Source: Acinetobacter sp. C26M (GTDB lineage Bacteria > Pseudomonadota > Gammaproteobacteria > Pseudomonadales > Moraxellaceae). From it: a DNA stretch of 64,000 nucleotides. Positions 1 through 8,318 of this stretch are shown here, piece after piece. How positions within the stretch are numbered: the first letter of the stretch is position 1; every line of letters starts with the position of its first letter. The notes under the pieces were generated by a model. It was not told the DNA's origin and ran no database searches. It saw only the letters and a program-made list of their open reading frames with translations. The stretch spans positions 1,550,001 to 1,614,000 of the forward strand of contig NZ_CP098478.1 in the NCBI RefSeq assembly GCF_023702675.1. Reading direction: 5' to 3'. Both the position numbers and the translations under genes were made by a program.

Positions 1-48
1 GATTTAGCAAAGCGGATTATTCAGCATGGCAATGAAATCTCAATCTAA
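1..48 (+). CDS. 3' end of an upstream CDS (probably hutI, imidazolonepropionase)
   Basis: An open frame runs in from the left edge and ends at a TAA at 46-48, giving a tail that ends in Asn-Glu-Ile-Ser-Ile. Only 15 residues are visible, so identity is inferred from position: hutI usually precedes hutG in gammaproteobacterial histidine-utilisation operons. The gap of 34 bases to hutG contains a ribosome-binding-like AAAGGA and fits an operon. It could equally be another hut gene. Confidence 0.5.
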   Translation, partial: DLAKRIIQHGNEISI

Positions 49-82
49 CAGCGAAGCTCATTTTTAAAGGACGCTAGACATA

Positions 83-1003
83 ATGAATCATTCATTTACA
101 TGGCAAGGACGTAAAGATGGTGAGGGTGCTGAACACTTAAGGATTCACCAAGTCATTAATACCACGCCAAGAGCTGATTATGCCCTCATTGGTTTTAGCT
201 CAGATGAGGGTGTTAAGCGCAATAAAGGGCGGTTGGGTGCAGCCGATGCACCTGACAGCATTCGTGCGCAATTGGCCAATTTACCTGTGCATCAACCAGT
301 CACCATTGCAGATATTGGCACAGTGGTATGTGATGGCTCAAAACTGGAACAAGCACAGGCTGAATTGGCTGAACAGGTTGAAAGAAGCCTCAAACAGGGC
401 ATGAAGCCGATTGTGTTAGGCGGTGGCCATGAAGTGGCTTTTGGCAGCTTCTCAGGTCTGTTTCAATATCTGCAAAATCATGAGCCGAATAAAAAGATCG
501 GCATTATCAATTTCGATGCACATTTCGACCTACGTGAAGCTGAACAGGTGACTTCTGGCACACCTTTTTTAAATGCAGCAAAACTGTCTGAACAGCATCA
601 ACAAGAGTTTCATTATTTGTGCATTGGCGTAGCGAAACATTCAAATACTAAGGTTTTATTTGAAACCGCAGATCGGCTGAATTGTACTTACATTTACGAT
701 TATGAGTTGCAGCAACAAAATGTTGAAACTTTAATCGAAAAACTGACAGCTTTTATCGGAAAAGTTGACTATTTGTATATTACAGTTGATCTTGATGTAT
801 TTAGTGCTAGCATTGCGCCAGGTGTAAGCGCACCTGCGGTTAAAGGGATTGATTTATCCGTCTTTGACCCATTACTAGAGGCCATTAAGGAAACCGGAAA
901 GATTAAAGTTTTTGATGTGGCGGAATGTAATCCACGGTTTGATTTGGATAGTAGAACTGCCAAATTAGCCGCTTATATAATTTTTAACTACATATTTGAT
1001 TGA
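83..1003 (+). CDS. hutG: Formimidoylglutamase HutG
   Basis: Last step of one histidine degradation route: hydrolysis of N-formimidoyl-L-glutamate to glutamate and formamide in the cytoplasm. The 306 residues match the ureohydrolase (arginase) fold. Manganese-ligand motifs are visible: GGGHE at 113-117, NFDAHFD at 143-149 and VDLDVF at 235-240. Length is normal for the family. It sits directly behind the end of another gene (probably hutI), so it is likely the last gene of the hut operon. Agmatinase or arginase are the alternatives; the N-terminal region and context favour HutG. Confidence 0.9.
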   Translation: MNHSFTWQGRKDGEGAEHLRIHQVINTTPRADYALIGFSSDEGVKRNKGRLGAADAPDSIRAQLANLPVHQPVTIADIGTVVCDGSKLEQAQAELAEQVERSLKQGMKPIVLGGGHEVAFGSFSGLFQYLQNHEPNKKIGIINFDAHFDLREAEQVTSGTPFLNAAKLSEQHQQEFHYLCIGVAKHSNTKVLFETADRLNCTYIYDYELQQQNVETLIEKLTAFIGKVDYLYITVDLDVFSASIAPGVSAPAVKGIDLSVFDPLLEAIKETGKIKVFDVAECNPRFDLDSRTAKLAAYIIFNYIFD

Positions 1004-1035
1004 TGGATCATGTGAATTCATCAAAAGGTTAAAAC

Positions 1036-2307
1036 ATGTCTAATTTATCTTATGTCTCTCAAAATGACGGTCCATGGGCAACTTATCTTGAACAGATCGA
1101 GCGTGTTGCTCCATATCTAGATGGTTTAGAAGACTATGTGGACACATTGAAGCGCCCAAAACGTGCTTTGATTGTCGACGTGCCAATTGTTATGGACGAT
1201 GGCACAATTCGTCATTTTGAAGGTTATCGTGTACAACACAACTTGTCACGTGGTCCGGGTAAAGGCGGTATTCGCTATCACCCAGATGTAGATTTAAATG
1301 AAGTAATGGCACTTTCAGCATGGATGACAATTAAAACTGCGGTGGTAAATTTACCATTTGGCGGTGCAAAAGGTGGCATCCGTGTTGACCCGCGTCAACT
1401 TTCACCACGTGAATTAGAGCGTTTAACACGTCGTTATACCAGTGAAATCAGCCATATCATTGGCCCACAAAAAGATATTCCTGCACCAGACGTGGGTACC
1501 AATCCAAACGTCATGGGTTGGATCATGGATACTTATTCATCTGGTCAAGGCCATACAGTGACTGGTGTTGTAACAGGTAAGCCTGTACATCTTGGTGGCT
1601 CTCTTGGTCGTATCAAAGCGACGGGTCGTGGTGTATTTATCACAGGTCAACAAGTTGCTGAAAAAATCAAATTACCTTTAGAAGGCGCGAAAATCGCGGT
1701 TCAAGGTTTTGGTAACGTCGGTAGCGAAGCTGCATATTTGTTTGCAGACTCGAAATCGATTATCGTGACGATTCAAGATCACACAGGTACGATTTTCAAT
1801 CCTGAAGGTATCGATCTTGCTGCATTAAAAACACACATGGAAACTCACCAAGGTGTGGGTGGCTTTGCTGGTGCACAAGTGATCAGTGATGAAGAGTTCT
1901 GGAATGTAGAGATGGACATTTTGATCCCTGCTGCATTGGAAAGCCAAATCACAGTTGAACGTGCTCAAAAATTAACTGCGAAGTTAGTGCTTGAAGGCGC
2001 GAACGGCCCAACATTCCCTGAAGCGGATGATGTTTTAGTTCAACGTGGCATCACTGTTGTTCCTGACGTGATCTGTAACGCAGGTGGTGTAACCGTATCT
2101 TACTTCGAATGGGTTCAAGATATGTCGAGCTATTTCTGGTCTGAAGAAGAAATTAATGAAAGACTAGATAAGTTGATGATTCAAGCCATTAACGATGTAT
2201 GGCATAAATCAAGCGAAAAAGAATGTACTTTACGTACAGCAGCCTTCATTTTAGGTTGTGAGCGTATCTTAAAAGCACGTAAAGAGCGTGGTATTTTCCC
2301 AGGCTAA
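1036..2307 (+). CDS. gdhA: Glu/Leu/Phe/Val-type dehydrogenase, probably glutamate dehydrogenase
   Basis: A 423-residue amino acid dehydrogenase that interconverts glutamate and 2-oxoglutarate plus ammonia. The catalytic region with PFGGAKGG and its lysine lies near residues 108-115, and the Rossmann nucleotide-binding turn [10 protein letters not shown] near 223. The length matches the hexameric GudB/RocG-type enzymes rather than the longer NADP-dependent E. coli GdhA, so NAD use is plausible. It follows hutG by 32 bases; glutamate is the end product of histidine degradation, so co-expression makes sense. A strong terminator follows. The family assignment is firm, the exact substrate less so. 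Confidence 0.88.
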   Translation: MSNLSYVSQNDGPWATYLEQIERVAPYLDGLEDYVDTLKRPKRALIVDVPIVMDDGTIRHFEGYRVQHNLSRGPGKGGIRYHPDVDLNEVMALSAWMTIKTAVVNLPFGGAKGGIRVDPRQLSPRELERLTRRYTSEISHIIGPQKDIPAPDVGTNPNVMGWIMDTYSSGQGHTVTGVVTGKPVHLGGSLGRIKATGRGVFITGQQVAEKIKLPLEGAKIAVQGFGNVGSEAAYLFADSKSIIVTIQDHTGTIFNPEGIDLAALKTHMETHQGVGGFAGAQVISDEEFWNVEMDILIPAALESQITVERAQKLTAKLVLEGANGPTFPEADDVLVQRGITVVPDVICNAGGVTVSYFEWVQDMSSYFWSEEEINERLDKLMIQAINDVWHKSSEKECTLRTAAFILGCERILKARKERGIFPG

Positions 2308-2324
2308 TTTTAGCAGTGTTTTTG

Positions 2325-2362
2325 AAACGACCTTAAGACGCATGTTTTAAGGTCGTTTTTTT
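2325..2362 (+). terminator. Rho-independent terminator after gdhA
   Basis: AAACGACCTTAA at 2325-2336 pairs with TTAAGGTCGTTT at 2347-2358, and a run of seven T follows from 2356. It ends the hutG-gdhA transcript ahead of the opposing SDR gene. Confidence 0.9.
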
Positions 2363-2371
2363 ATTGTTGAA

Positions 2372-3199
2372 TCAATCCAGAAAGAAATCTTTCTGTAGCT
2401 GGGTGTTGCCACTGACACAGGCATACTGAGCGAAATCAGTGATCCCGATACGCGCCAATGCTTGTTCATCAGTGAGGCTTTGTCCCGTCAGTTCACCTTT
2501 CGACGTACTGTAAATCGCAAATGCCGCATCTGCCATAATCTCGGGTTTTCGGCTGAGTTGTTGCGTATTTTCCTCACCTAGGTTCTTCGAAACTGCTGCT
2601 GTGGCGATATAAGTTTCAGGCCATAGGGTATTACAGGAAATGCCATAGTGACGAAATTCTTCTGCCATACCTAGCGTTAGAATCGTCATACCATACTTAG
2701 ATAAGGCATAGGGTGAGAGCATGCCTAACCATTTTGGTGACATATTCACAGGTGGCGATAAGCTTAAAATATGCGGATCTTTTGCTTGTTTGAGATAAGG
2801 TAAGGCTGCCTGCGCACAAATAAAGGTTGCACGGTGGTTAATAGTTTGGATCAGGTCATATTGTTTTAATGAGGTGGCTTCGACTCCTGTGAGCGCAATT
2901 GCCCCCGCATTATTAATCAGTACATCAATACCACCAAAGTTCTTGGCTGCTTGTTGCATGGCAGCATGGATCTGCTGTTCATCTCGTACATCTAAAAGTA
3001 AGGGCAGTGCTTTGCCGCCAGCAGCTTCAATCTCTTCGGCGACACTATAAATTGTGCCTGTTAATTTGGCTGTTTCCACTTCGGTTTTTGCCGCAATGAC
3101 AACATTTGCCCCAGCTTGAGCAGCTTTCAGCGCAATGGCTCTGCCAATTCCTCGGCTGCCACCAGTAATAAAGATGGTTTTTCCTTGCATATTACTCAT
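2372..3199 (-). CDS. SDR family oxidoreductase, HSDL2-like
   Basis: A 275-residue short-chain dehydrogenase. The N-terminal cofactor loop TGGSRGIG (about residues 12-19) and the NNAG segment are present, followed by a serine-containing SLSPP segment and the YALSK catalytic Tyr/Lys near 163-167. The SPP motif and the C-terminal extension are typical of the hydroxysteroid-dehydrogenase-like-2 group, whose substrate is unknown. It lies 36 bases downstream of an enoyl-CoA hydratase homologue on the same strand, suggesting a two-gene acyl-CoA or lipid catabolic operon. A start three codons in (3190) is possible. Confidence 0.85.
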   Translation of the reverse strand: MSNMQGKTIFITGGSRGIGRAIALKAAQAGANVVIAAKTEVETAKLTGTIYSVAEEIEAAGGKALPLLLDVRDEQQIHAAMQQAAKNFGGIDVLINNAGAIALTGVEATSLKQYDLIQTINHRATFICAQAALPYLKQAKDPHILSLSPPVNMSPKWLGMLSPYALSKYGMTILTLGMAEEFRHYGISCNTLWPETYIATAAVSKNLGEENTQQLSRKPEIMADAAFAIYSTSKGELTGQSLTDEQALARIGITDFAQYACVSGNTQLQKDFFLD

Positions 3200-3235
3200 C
3201 TCGATGTCCTATATTTAATTTTTATCAATATGTCG

Positions 3236-3952
3236 TTAAATCATAAAAGGATGTGCAAATTTTTCTGGATTGTAGAGTTGTCGTTGTTTAGCAATCTCAA
3301 CAATGCGATGGCGCAACTGACGCTTGATCACGGCATAGGTTAGACGATGCTTTTGTGACATCTCTTCAGCAAACTTAAAGACTTCAGCATTTAATGATTC
3401 GGCAGGATGAATCTGATGTACCACATGTGCGTCTAAGCACTCGATCCCAGTCATGGATTTGCCTGTTAATGACATTTCCCAAATCGCATGTTGATTGGGA
3501 AGGAGTTGCACAATTTCTGCGATACAGTCGGTAAAAGGAATGGTCAGTTTGACTTCGGGAAAGCAAAAACGTCCTTTGTCTGCCCGCATCAAGCGGAAGT
3601 CGCATGTCGATGCCAAGATTGCACCGCCTGCATAAGCATTGCCATTAATTTCCGCAATGACAGGGAGATTAAGCAAGGCCAAGCGCAGCAGCATATTTTC
3701 CAGTTGCGTGGTAAAGGCTTTTTTATCTTGCATGGATTGCTGCATTAACCATGCGAGGTCTAAGCCATTGCAAAAAGTCTTGGGGTGGTCGCTTCGAATG
3801 ACTAGGCAAGCATTGTGCGGATGACGTTCGATTTCATCAAAGATCTCGATATATTCATTTAGCACATCTTGATTTAAGACATTGTCCTGATCGCCATTGG
3901 TTAATGTCAAAACATAAATGGACTGCTGTTGATCAAGCGTCATGGTGGTCAT
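3236..3952 (-). CDS. Enoyl-CoA hydratase/isomerase family protein
   Basis: A 238-residue crotonase-fold protein acting on an acyl-CoA thioester. An oxyanion-hole segment CNGLDL is visible near residues 61-66 and a second, NGNAYAGG, near 103-110. The position where hydratases carry catalytic glutamates is not canonical, so a delta3,delta2-isomerase role is possible. A GGAAGCG ribosome-binding-like sequence sits before the chosen ATG at 3952. It is divergent from the AraC-type regulator at 4071 with about 120 bases between them, so that regulator probably controls this gene and the SDR downstream. Confidence 0.82.
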   Translation of the reverse strand: MTTMTLDQQQSIYVLTLTNGDQDNVLNQDVLNEYIEIFDEIERHPHNACLVIRSDHPKTFCNGLDLAWLMQQSMQDKKAFTTQLENMLLRLALLNLPVIAEINGNAYAGGAILASTCDFRLMRADKGRFCFPEVKLTIPFTDCIAEIVQLLPNQHAIWEMSLTGKSMTGIECLDAHVVHQIHPAESLNAEVFKFAEEMSQKHRLTYAVIKRQLRHRIVEIAKQRQLYNPEKFAHPFMI

Positions 3953-4070
3953 TGAAACGCTTCCTTGTTGTGCCGTTGTTTATTATGAAAGCTATTATTT
4001 CGCATAAAATACTCGCACAATAGGTGTGACTATGCCATATTGATGATCATTTTAGGACAGTGGATGTGCG

Positions 4071-5135
4071 ATGCGAGATCCTTTTGGATTGTTTCAGGAA
4101 ACCATTTCGGTTTCTTATGCACATCTACTATTAGAAATTGTGCGTGATTATGCGATTGATACTGAAACAGTTTTATCTGGCACAGGATTAGTGCTGGCAG
4201 AAATGAAACAAGCCGATGCCAAAATGAGTGCACATCAATGGTCAAAACTGGTGGTGAATGCTTTAAGGCTGACGGATAATCCACGGCTTGGGATTGAATA
4301 TGGTTTTAAATTACGGCCCACTTCACATGGAGCCTTAGGTTTTGCATTTCTGAGCTGTACTGATGTTGAAACTGCATTAAGGCTGTGCCAGCAGTATTTC
4401 TGTACACGAATCCAGAACTTTACCCCTGAATCGTACATTGAAGAAGACTTTGTCTATGTCTATTTGGATGGTGTACATCCTGTTAAATTTGGCAATGAAC
4501 AGCAATCTGATCAATTACGGCACTTTATGATTGAAAGTTTGCTATTTGGCGCAATTCATTTTTTAGCTTTGTTTTCTGAAAAAATTGTTGAACGTTGTGA
4601 GGTCTTTGTCGATTGGGCTGATGCACAAAATTATAAAAGTATCGATCTCTCCCAAATCAAGATTCATTTCAATCAGCAACGCAATGGCCTGCGCTTTCCC
4701 AAGCAATATCTGCATTGTAAAAATCCAAATGCTGATCATGTCGCATTCCAGCAGGCATTATTGTATTGCGAAAATGACAAATTGAAATTACTCAAAGAGT
4801 CGACGCGTGATCTGCAGAAAAGTATTCGTTCTGAGTTGTTATATAAAGCTGGCAATACTTATCCGACATTAGCATTGATTGCACAGCGGTTGAATATGTC
4901 TGAACGAACCATCAAGCGACATTTGCAGGCACAAGGAACGACGTTCTTGCAGATTTTGGCTGAGGTTCGTTTTAGTCAAGCCAAAAAGTTACTGCAACAG
5001 CCACAATATAGTATTCAGGACGTTGCAGCTCTGGTGGGTTATGAAGAAGCCACTAATTTTATTCGTGCTTTTAAAAAGATGTTTGGGGAAACACCGAGTC
5101 AGTATCGGAAAAGGTATTTCCCTATAGTGAGTTAA
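4071..5135 (+). CDS. AraC family transcriptional regulator
   Basis: A 354-residue DNA-binding regulator. The N-terminal half (about 15-200) resembles the arabinose-binding-like domain of the OruR/ArgR-type AraC subgroup. The C-terminal 100 residues hold the double helix-turn-helix, including LNMSERTIKRHLQAQGTTF and the signature VAALVGYEEATNFIRAFKKMFGETPSQYR (listed here in two parts: first HTH near 282-300, second near 320-345). It is divergent from the enoyl-CoA hydratase/SDR pair, which is the obvious target. The effector is unknown. Confidence 0.87.
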   Translation: MRDPFGLFQETISVSYAHLLLEIVRDYAIDTETVLSGTGLVLAEMKQADAKMSAHQWSKLVVNALRLTDNPRLGIEYGFKLRPTSHGALGFAFLSCTDVETALRLCQQYFCTRIQNFTPESYIEEDFVYVYLDGVHPVKFGNEQQSDQLRHFMIESLLFGAIHFLALFSEKIVERCEVFVDWADAQNYKSIDLSQIKIHFNQQRNGLRFPKQYLHCKNPNADHVAFQQALLYCENDKLKLLKESTRDLQKSIRSELLYKAGNTYPTLALIAQRLNMSERTIKRHLQAQGTTFLQILAEVRFSQAKKLLQQPQYSIQDVAALVGYEEATNFIRAFKKMFGETPSQYRKRYFPIVS

Positions 5136-5216
5136 TCTTTAGATTTTTTAATAATTTAGTAAGTATTGAAAAATCCAAGAAAATCGATTTATATTTTTTG
5201 TTGAGAGTGTCAGAGC

Positions 5217-5540
5217 ATGGGTATTGCCATTATTATTTATAATGAAGGGGATAGTATTCAATCATTTTATTTAGGAAACTTTAGCGCTTTTTTCTCACAA
5301 ATCACTAGCACTCAATTAGCAAAGATGCCTATATTGAGTGATTTAATTGATAATTCTAATACTGAAGATGATTTCTTTATTGAAAATATAGATTTAATTA
5401 AATTTATAGATGAAATAACACAACTTTTGAAAAGTGATGATGCTATTTATTTATCAGAAAATTTGAGATGTTCTTTACAAGAATTTTTGTTGTTTTTTAA
5501 TGGCAAAGTGCTGACTGGTTATAAATTATCACTAGTTTGA
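5217..5540 (+). CDS. Orphan hypothetical protein, 107 residues
   Basis: I do not recognise this protein. It is AT-rich, acidic and single-domain looking, with an Ile/Phe/Leu-rich N-terminus, no signal peptide and no transmembrane segment. A GAGAGTG ribosome-binding-like sequence lies about 9 bases before the ATG. Codon use is more AT-biased than the flanking genes, and it is isolated between a regulator and an opposing MocR gene with no partner. Small acidic proteins of this type are often immunity or antitoxin-like, but nothing here proves that. Confidence 0.6.
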   Translation: MGIAIIIYNEGDSIQSFYLGNFSAFFSQITSTQLAKMPILSDLIDNSNTEDDFFIENIDLIKFIDEITQLLKSDDAIYLSENLRCSLQEFLLFFNGKVLTGYKLSLV

Positions 5541-5588
5541 TGCATTTTTATAAATAAAATATTAAAAGGCTAATAGTAAAATTTAGAT

Positions 5589-5628
5589 AAGCAACTTTTA
5601 TAACGGTCATATAAGTAAAAAGTTGCTT
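5589..5628. terminator. Stem-loop between the orphan gene and the MocR gene
   Basis: AAGCAACTTTT at 5589-5599 pairs perfectly with AAAAGTTGCTT at 5618-5628 around an 18-base loop. It lies between two convergent genes and may end transcription from either side, although neither side has a long uninterrupted T tract outside the stem. Confidence 0.45.
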
Positions 5629-5710
5629 GAAATATATTTTCTCTGGTCGTGAATGATGTTGCTGCCTATCAAACTTTCGGTATGATCTTCAAAGATCAGT
5701 TGTGTTAATC

Positions 5711-7135
5711 CTATACAGCATTTTGAACCGTTACAATAAAGAGTTCCAGTGAATGCTGAATCTGTTCGGTCCATTCAAAGGAACAATTCATACGAATAAA
5801 ATGTTGATGTGAGGGCAACACATTAAATAAAGGGCTTGGAGCAACGCCGACCTGTTGTTGAATCAGCTGTTCATAGATTTGCATACTGCTGACTTTGTCT
5901 GGCAACTGAATCCAGAGAAAATAGCCACTTGGATAGTTATATACCTTACAGTCTTTCGGTAGATGTTGTTTGAGATATTGAAAGAATTGTTTTTTATTCT
6001 TTTCCAAAGCCCGTCTAAGCGTTCTTAAATGCTTTTCATAATGATGATGGGAGAGAAACTCCACCAGTGCATTCTGGATCAGTGCATTGGCTGAAATGGT
6101 GCTCATTAATTGCAAATGCTGAATATGTTCGGAAAATTTGCCAGCATAGACCCATCCCATACGGAACCCCGAACCCAAGGTTTTGGAAAAAGAAGAGCAG
6201 TGCAACACCAGATTTTGCTGATCGAAATACTTCATGGGTAGCGGCTTTTGATTGCCATAAAACAGTTCTTCATAGACATCATCTTCGATCAAATGAATTT
6301 GATGTTCATGCAATAGCTTGGCAATTTTATATTTGATCTCATCGCTGACGGTAAAGCCAATCGGGTTATGTGCGTTCAACATAAACCAGCACACTTTGAT
6401 CGGATAGTTTTTAATGACTTGTTCAAAAGCTTCAATATCAAAGCCATGTTGTGGATGTTCTGGGAGGGTAATCACCTTGAGTCCCAAACGTTCAGCTGCC
6501 TGCCATGCGCCATAGAAGATGGTTTGCTGCAATAAAATATAATCGCCTGGTTGAGTAATCGCTTGCAGGGAAAGATTCAAGGCTTCTAAACCACCTGATG
6601 TAATGACAATGTCATCTGCATCGGTTGGAATTCCTTGCATACAATAGCGTTGCGCGATGAGTTTTCTGAGTGCTAAATTCCCAGGTGGTAGGTTGGTGGT
6701 CTGATCATAACTATGACGATTACGGGAAAGTTGCCCCATGATCTGAATCAATTTGGGCGGATAGAGTAACTGACTATCTGGAAATGCAGAACCTAGTGGG
6801 CTGACCTGTTTGGATTGGATCGATTTCAGGTATTTAAACACCAATGAGTTAATTTCAATTTTGGGGTTTAGTGAGACCACCGAATAAGCTTGTGGAATCT
6901 GGATATTATTTTGCTCAGCGACAAAATAGCCTGACTTTTCTTTGGAATAAATCAATCCTTGCGCTTCCAGTTCTTGGTAAGCGTTCATCACGGTAATTAA
7001 GCTAAACCCTGAGCGCTGCACTTGCTCTCGCAAAGAAGGCAGTTTGCTGTGTGGCTGCCATGATCCATTTTCAATGAGAAGTTTCAGGTTGTGCGCTAAT
7101 TGTTCTGATTTATACATAAAGTAAAGTGAATCCAT
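5711..7135 (-). CDS. MocR-type GntR/aminotransferase-fusion regulator
   Basis: A 474-residue protein with an N-terminal GntR winged helix (about 8-75, containing LPSLREQVQRSGFSLITV) joined to a fold-type I aminotransferase domain that binds pyridoxal phosphate. The PLP lysine is in SSFSKTLGSGFRMGW. Such proteins (PdxR, GabR, TauR types) sense PLP-linked amines or amino acids. It lies on the same strand downstream of the cytochrome bd operon, 42 bases after the small CydP-like gene, with a stem-loop in between. The target is not evident, since no divergent neighbour exists. Met7 (7117) is an alternative start. Confidence 0.88.
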   Translation of the reverse strand: MDSLYFMYKSEQLAHNLKLLIENGSWQPHSKLPSLREQVQRSGFSLITVMNAYQELEAQGLIYSKEKSGYFVAEQNNIQIPQAYSVVSLNPKIEINSLVFKYLKSIQSKQVSPLGSAFPDSQLLYPPKLIQIMGQLSRNRHSYDQTTNLPPGNLALRKLIAQRYCMQGIPTDADDIVITSGGLEALNLSLQAITQPGDYILLQQTIFYGAWQAAERLGLKVITLPEHPQHGFDIEAFEQVIKNYPIKVCWFMLNAHNPIGFTVSDEIKYKIAKLLHEHQIHLIEDDVYEELFYGNQKPLPMKYFDQQNLVLHCSSFSKTLGSGFRMGWVYAGKFSEHIQHLQLMSTISANALIQNALVEFLSHHHYEKHLRTLRRALEKNKKQFFQYLKQHLPKDCKVYNYPSGYFLWIQLPDKVSSMQIYEQLIQQQVGVAPSPLFNVLPSHQHFIRMNCSFEWTEQIQHSLELFIVTVQNAV

Positions 7136-7138
7136 CGT

Positions 7139-7177
7139 GATGGAACAGCTTGGTATGCAAGCTGCTCCATCTCTTTT
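7139..7177 (+). terminator. Stem-loop with T tract, antisense to the cydP-mocR junction
   Basis: ATGGAACAGCTTG pairs with CAAGCTGCTCCAT (one G-T pair) around a five-base loop, and on the + strand CTCTTTTTT follows. In this orientation it looks like an intrinsic terminator, but no + strand gene leads into it. On the - strand it is a stem-loop just ahead of the MocR start and could limit read-through or affect translation. Confidence 0.5.
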
Positions 7178-7300
7178 TTAATAAGCAAACATCAATAGCA
7201 GTCTAAAGAGACCTGCAATGATGGTGAGTGCAAAAAAACCAACTAACCATAAGATTATAAACCATTGCGTTTGGCTTAAATGCAGAGATTTAATTTTCAT
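7178..7300 (-). CDS. CydP-like small membrane subunit of cytochrome bd oxidase (DUF2474-like)
   Basis: A 40-residue ORF starting at the ATG at 7300. It begins with a short basic N-terminus (MKIKSLHLSQTQW) followed by one hydrophobic helix of about 22 residues, and ends Leu-Leu-Met-Phe-Ala-Tyr. A GGAGCAGC ribosome-binding-like sequence precedes it. It starts 13 bases after the cydB stop on the same strand. Small single-helix proteins encoded behind cydAB (CydX, CydH and the DUF2474/CydP group) stabilise the oxidase; position, size and the charged-then-Trp N-terminus fit the last group. Family assignment is by pattern only. Confidence 0.75.
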   Translation of the reverse strand: MKIKSLHLSQTQWFIILWLVGFFALTIIAGLFRLLLMFAY

Positions 7301-7313
7301 GCAAAGCTGCTCC

Positions 7314-8318
7314 TTAGTGATAACCCGTATCTCCAACCCGTACTTTATCTCTAAATACCCAGTACGACAGGATGGTATAGGCGATAATGATCGGGATCAG
7401 AATTACCGCACCAACCAATGCAAATTTCTGACTAGAATGTGGTGCTGCTGCTTCCCAAATGGTGACCGATGGTGGAATGATATTCGGCCAGAGGCTGATT
7501 ACAAAACCAGTAAATGCCAAGAATACTAAGGCTAAGGTAAAGATAAAGGGCTTTAATTCCTGACGCGCTTTACATGCTTTTAAAATCAAGAATGTAAATA
7601 GCAGTACCAAAACTGGTACAGGGCTAAAATAAAGTAAATTTGGCAAAGCAAACCAACGCGCTGCAATTTCAGGATGGGTCAGTGGGGTATACAGGCTGAC
7701 TCCTGCAAAGACCACAAACAAAACAATGATCAGTTTAGGCATCAGTACATACATTTGATCTTGTAGTTCATGGTCTGTTTTCATAATCAGCCAGCCACAA
7801 CCAAGCGCTGCATACATGGCAACCACACCCAGCCCCGTAAATAAGGCGAAAGGAGTGAACCAATCTAAACCTGAACCAGAGAAAATCCCATTGGTGGTTT
7901 GAATCCCTTGAATATAAGCACCTAGAATTACGCCTTGCAGGAAGCTGGATAGAATTGAGCCCCAGATAAAAGCCTGATCCCATAAATGCTTGGTGCGATT
8001 GGCCTTAAAACGAAACTCAAATGCAACACCACGGAAAATCAGTGCAATCACCATCAGGGTAATCGGCATATACAAGGCTGATAACACCGTTGAATAAACC
8101 AGTGGGAAGGCTGCGAACAAACCTGCACCACCGAGTACCATCCATGTTTCATTACCATCCCACACGGGTGCCACGGTATTCATCATCACATCACGTTCTT
8201 CACGGCTTTTTATGAAAGGAAACAGAATCCCGATACCGAGATCAAAACCATCCAAAATGACATAGATCAGAACACCAAGACCGATAATGCCGACCCAAAT
8301 CAGAGATAAATCAATCAT
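7314..8318 (-). CDS. cydB: Cytochrome bd ubiquinol oxidase subunit II
   Basis: Integral membrane subunit II of the quinol oxidase, with about eight or nine hydrophobic segments and the family signature GFDLGIGILFPF near residues 23-34 followed by APVWDGNETW. The start chosen is the ATG at 8318, giving 334 residues (MIDLSLIWVG), because it overlaps the cydA stop by 8 bases (ATGATTGA), a usual translational coupling. The frame stays open upstream to 8369 but that extension lies inside cydA. It forms the heme-bearing oxidase with CydA in the inner membrane. Confidence 0.93.
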   Translation of the reverse strand: MIDLSLIWVGIIGLGVLIYVILDGFDLGIGILFPFIKSREERDVMMNTVAPVWDGNETWMVLGGAGLFAAFPLVYSTVLSALYMPITLMVIALIFRGVAFEFRFKANRTKHLWDQAFIWGSILSSFLQGVILGAYIQGIQTTNGIFSGSGLDWFTPFALFTGLGVVAMYAALGCGWLIMKTDHELQDQMYVLMPKLIIVLFVVFAGVSLYTPLTHPEIAARWFALPNLLYFSPVPVLVLLFTFLILKACKARQELKPFIFTLALVFLAFTGFVISLWPNIIPPSVTIWEAAAPHSSQKFALVGAVILIPIIIAYTILSYWVFRDKVRVGDTGYH

